Positions 4,265 through 5,967 of a stretch of 5,967 nucleotides of DNA are shown in pieces (position 1 is the first letter of the stretch; every line of letters begins with the position of its first letter). Source of the stretch: Phycisphaerae bacterium (GTDB taxonomy: Bacteria; Planctomycetota; Phycisphaerae; UBA1845; Fen-1342). The notes under the pieces were generated by a model. The model was given only the letters and a program-made list of their open reading frames with translations, made no database searches and had not been told where the DNA came from. Both the position numbers and the translations under genes were made by a program. The stretch covers positions 3,024 to 8,990 of the forward strand of contig JALHOX010000179.1 of the NCBI GenBank assembly GCA_022842805.1. Reading direction: 5' to 3'.

Positions 4265-5967
4265 ATGGCTTCCGAGCGATCGTTCGTCTCCGCCGCGATT
4301 GTGGGCGGGCTTTGCACGCTGCTCTCGCGGATCACCGGATTCGCGCGCGATGTTCTGCTGACGACGACCTTTGGTCTGCAATCGATCACCGACGCCTTCT
4401 GGTTCGCGTTCACCGTTCCCAATCTGCTCCGTCGACTCTTCGCCGAGGGGGCGATCGCGGCGGTGTTCGTGCCGCCCTTTTCGCGGCTGCTGGCGAAGGA
4501 TGATCTGGCGGGCGCCGAGCGACTGCTGGCGCGGGCCACGGCGCTACAGACGGTCTCGCTGACGATCATCGTGCTGCTGATCGAACTGCTGATCTGGGCG
4601 ATCGCGGTCTTTGGCGGGCCGGCCGCGCCGCCGGGGGCGACTTCTCAAAACGCCGCCACCTTGCTCAACGAGCGCGGCCTGATGCTGACGCTGACGGCGA
4701 TCATGCAGCCCTACACGATCGCGGTCTGCGTGGTCGCGTTGCTGGCGAGCATCCTCAACTGTCTGGGCAGCTTCGCGCCGGCCGCGCTGACCTCGGCCAT
4801 CCTCAACGTGGTCATGCTGGTGGCGCTGCTAATCGGCCGCGCCCTGCAATGGCCCACGGCACAGCAGGCGATCGCAGTGGCGATCAGCGTCGTCGTCGCC
4901 GGGGTCGTGCAGTTTGTTTTTCTTCTGTTTTTTCTGAGCGGGCGACGCATCCGCCTCGGCTGGGAGTGGAACACGTCCGACCCCGAGGTTCGCGGCCTGC
5001 TGGCGACGTTCGTGCCGGTGGTATTCGGGCAAGGCGCGCTGATGCTCGGCACGTTCATCGACAACCTGATCTGCTGGGCCTTTCGAGGCAGCGCCGCCAG
5101 CGGATCGACCGGCACGCTGCTTGGCTGGACCTTTCGCTACCCGCTCGACGAAGGCGCGATCGCCACACTGAACATCGCCCAGCGGCTTTATCAGTTTCCG
5201 CTCGGCGTTGCGGCGATCGCGCTTGGCACGGCCGCATTGCCGATGCTCAGCCGCCTGATCGCGACCGAGGACTGGGCGGGCTGGAATCGGCAGATGCGGC
5301 TGGCGCTGCGGCTGGCGCTTTATGTCGGGCTACTGGCGGGGACGCTGCTGGTCGCGATGCCCGCGTCGTTTGTGCGGCTGCTCTTTGAATACGGGCGTGT
5401 CGGCCCCGAAGGCACGGCCCGCGCGGCGCCGGTTCTGGCTGCCTATGGCTGGGGAATGTGGGCGTTTTGCGTGCAACACATCGTGCTGCGCGGCTTTTAC
5501 AGCCGGGGCGACACGACGACGCCGCTGCGGCTGAGCGCGTTTCTAGTGCCGCTGAATGTCGCGCTGAGTTTCGTGCTCATCTGGCACCCGGCGATTCGCG
5601 AGGCCGCCTTTGGGTGGAGCACGGCGATCACCTCGACGCTTTCGGTGTTCGTCGGGCTTTGGCTGCTCAATCGGCCGCGCGTCGCGCGAGAATCGAAGGA
5701 TGGCGTGGATGATGTGTTGGTCGACGGCGCACTGCTTTCGGCCACCGCACGGATGTTTGCGATTTCGGTTGCGTCGGCGTGGATGCTGATGTGGCTGGCG
5801 CCGTGGCTGCTGCGGACCGGGCGCGGGCTTGGAATCGGCGAGGTGGGAGCGCGGGCGTTGGAGACCTTCGGCGGGATCACGATCGGGACGCTGGTGTTTT
5901 TGATTGTCGGGGCGATCGTGCGTTTGCCGGAGCCGCGGCTGGTGATCGCGACGGCGCTGCGACGGCG
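4265..5967 (+). CDS. murJ: Lipid II flippase MurJ (MviN family), C-terminal end outside window
   Basis: This polytopic inner-membrane protein of the MOP superfamily flips undecaprenyl-linked lipid II across the membrane for peptidoglycan synthesis. The frame from the ATG at 4265 gives 567 residues without a stop; family members are usually about 510-530 long. The N-terminal signature is intact: SRITGFARD at 21-29, TDAFWFAF at 42-49 and PNLLRRLFAEGA at 52-63. R22, R28, D43 and R56 have the same spacing as E. coli R18, R24, D39 and R52. A later motif, N-I-A-Q-R-L-Y-Q-F-P, starts at 303, with R307 matching E. coli R270 and Q306 in place of the aspartate before it. GFYSRGDTTTP at 410-420 is also typical. 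Many hydrophobic segments alternate with short charged loops. A polar Gly/Ser-rich stretch near 274-297 looks like an insertion between two central helices. There is no Shine-Dalgarno sequence. It follows top6B after 136 nt containing a hairpin, so it is probably transcribed separately. Confidence 0.93.
   Translation, partial: MASERSFVSAAIVGGLCTLLSRITGFARDVLLTTTFGLQSITDAFWFAFTVPNLLRRLFAEGAIAAVFVPPFSRLLAKDDLAGAERLLARATALQTVSLTIIVLLIELLIWAIAVFGGPAAPPGATSQNAATLLNERGLMLTLTAIMQPYTIAVCVVALLASILNCLGSFAPAALTSAILNVVMLVALLIGRALQWPTAQQAIAVAISVVVAGVVQFVFLLFFLSGRRIRLGWEWNTSDPEVRGLLATFVPVVFGQGALMLGTFIDNLICWAFRGSAASGSTGTLLGWTFRYPLDEGAIATLNIAQRLYQFPLGVAAIALGTAALPMLSRLIATEDWAGWNRQMRLALRLALYVGLLAGTLLVAMPASFVRLLFEYGRVGPEGTARAAPVLAAYGWGMWAFCVQHIVLRGFYSRGDTTTPLRLSAFLVPLNVALSFVLIWHPAIREAAFGWSTAITSTLSVFVGLWLLNRPRVARESKDGVDDVLVDGALLSATARMFAISVASAWMLMWLAPWLLRTGRGLGIGEVGARALETFGGITIGTLVFLIVGAIVRLPEPRLVIATALRR

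Noticed and set aside
4849..5388. 179-residue plus-strand and 134-residue minus-strand (4711-5115) open frames inside murJ
   Set aside because: Both overlap well-conserved murJ sequence and read as Arg/Ala-rich shadow translations.
1..5967. A dedicated defence, secretion or other multi-gene novel system
   Set aside because: All five genes are recognisable housekeeping families, and no transposase, integrase, toxin-antitoxin pair, CRISPR array or unknown conserved cluster is visible.

Overview
The window is GC-rich, with high third-position GC, and carries five protein genes in a divergent layout. Three genes read leftward in the left third: a PLP aminotransferase start, a polyprenyl diphosphate synthase and a YhbY-like RNA-binding protein. 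Two read rightward: a bacterial DNA topoisomerase VI B subunit and the lipid II flippase MurJ. The high GC, the weak or missing Shine-Dalgarno sequences, a bacterial topoisomerase VI gene, a DapL-type aminotransferase and palindromic intergenic repeats together suggest a planctomycete or a close relative. This is inference; the window holds no rRNA or other taxonomic marker.

Left part (1-1756, minus strand). In transcription order these are yhbY-like (1756-1445), a trans-polyprenyl diphosphate synthase (1386-292) and the first 40 codons of a probable LL-diaminopimelate aminotransferase (120-1, running off the window). The gaps are 58 nt (or 142 nt with the inner synthase start) and 171 nt. 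They could form one loose transcription unit or several. The three jobs (50S assembly, long-chain prenyl precursors probably for quinones, and lysine/peptidoglycan precursor synthesis) are housekeeping and not obviously one pathway.

Divergent intergenic region (1757-2019). It holds the yhbY ribosome-binding site at one end and the top6B ribosome-binding site at the other. Between them lie three copies of a palindromic repeat (1899-1987) with a conserved core and compensating changes in the stem arms. This is the clearest non-coding structure in the window. An open frame runs through it from a TTG at 1744, but it is better read as non-coding.

Right part (2020-5967, plus strand). Topoisomerase VI subunit B has its full GHKL ATPase and transducer motifs, a long disordered N-terminal extension and an acidic-then-basic C-terminal tail. 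Its obligate partner, subunit A, is not next to it. A perfect 8-bp hairpin follows the stop codon. After a 136-nt gap comes murJ, complete at its start but running off the window; it has no Shine-Dalgarno sequence, and a TATCAT box lies just upstream.

I see no mobile element gene, CRISPR array, tRNA or rRNA, and no convincing undescribed multi-gene system. The points most worth following up are the orphan bacterial Topo VI B and the covarying hairpin repeat array in front of it.
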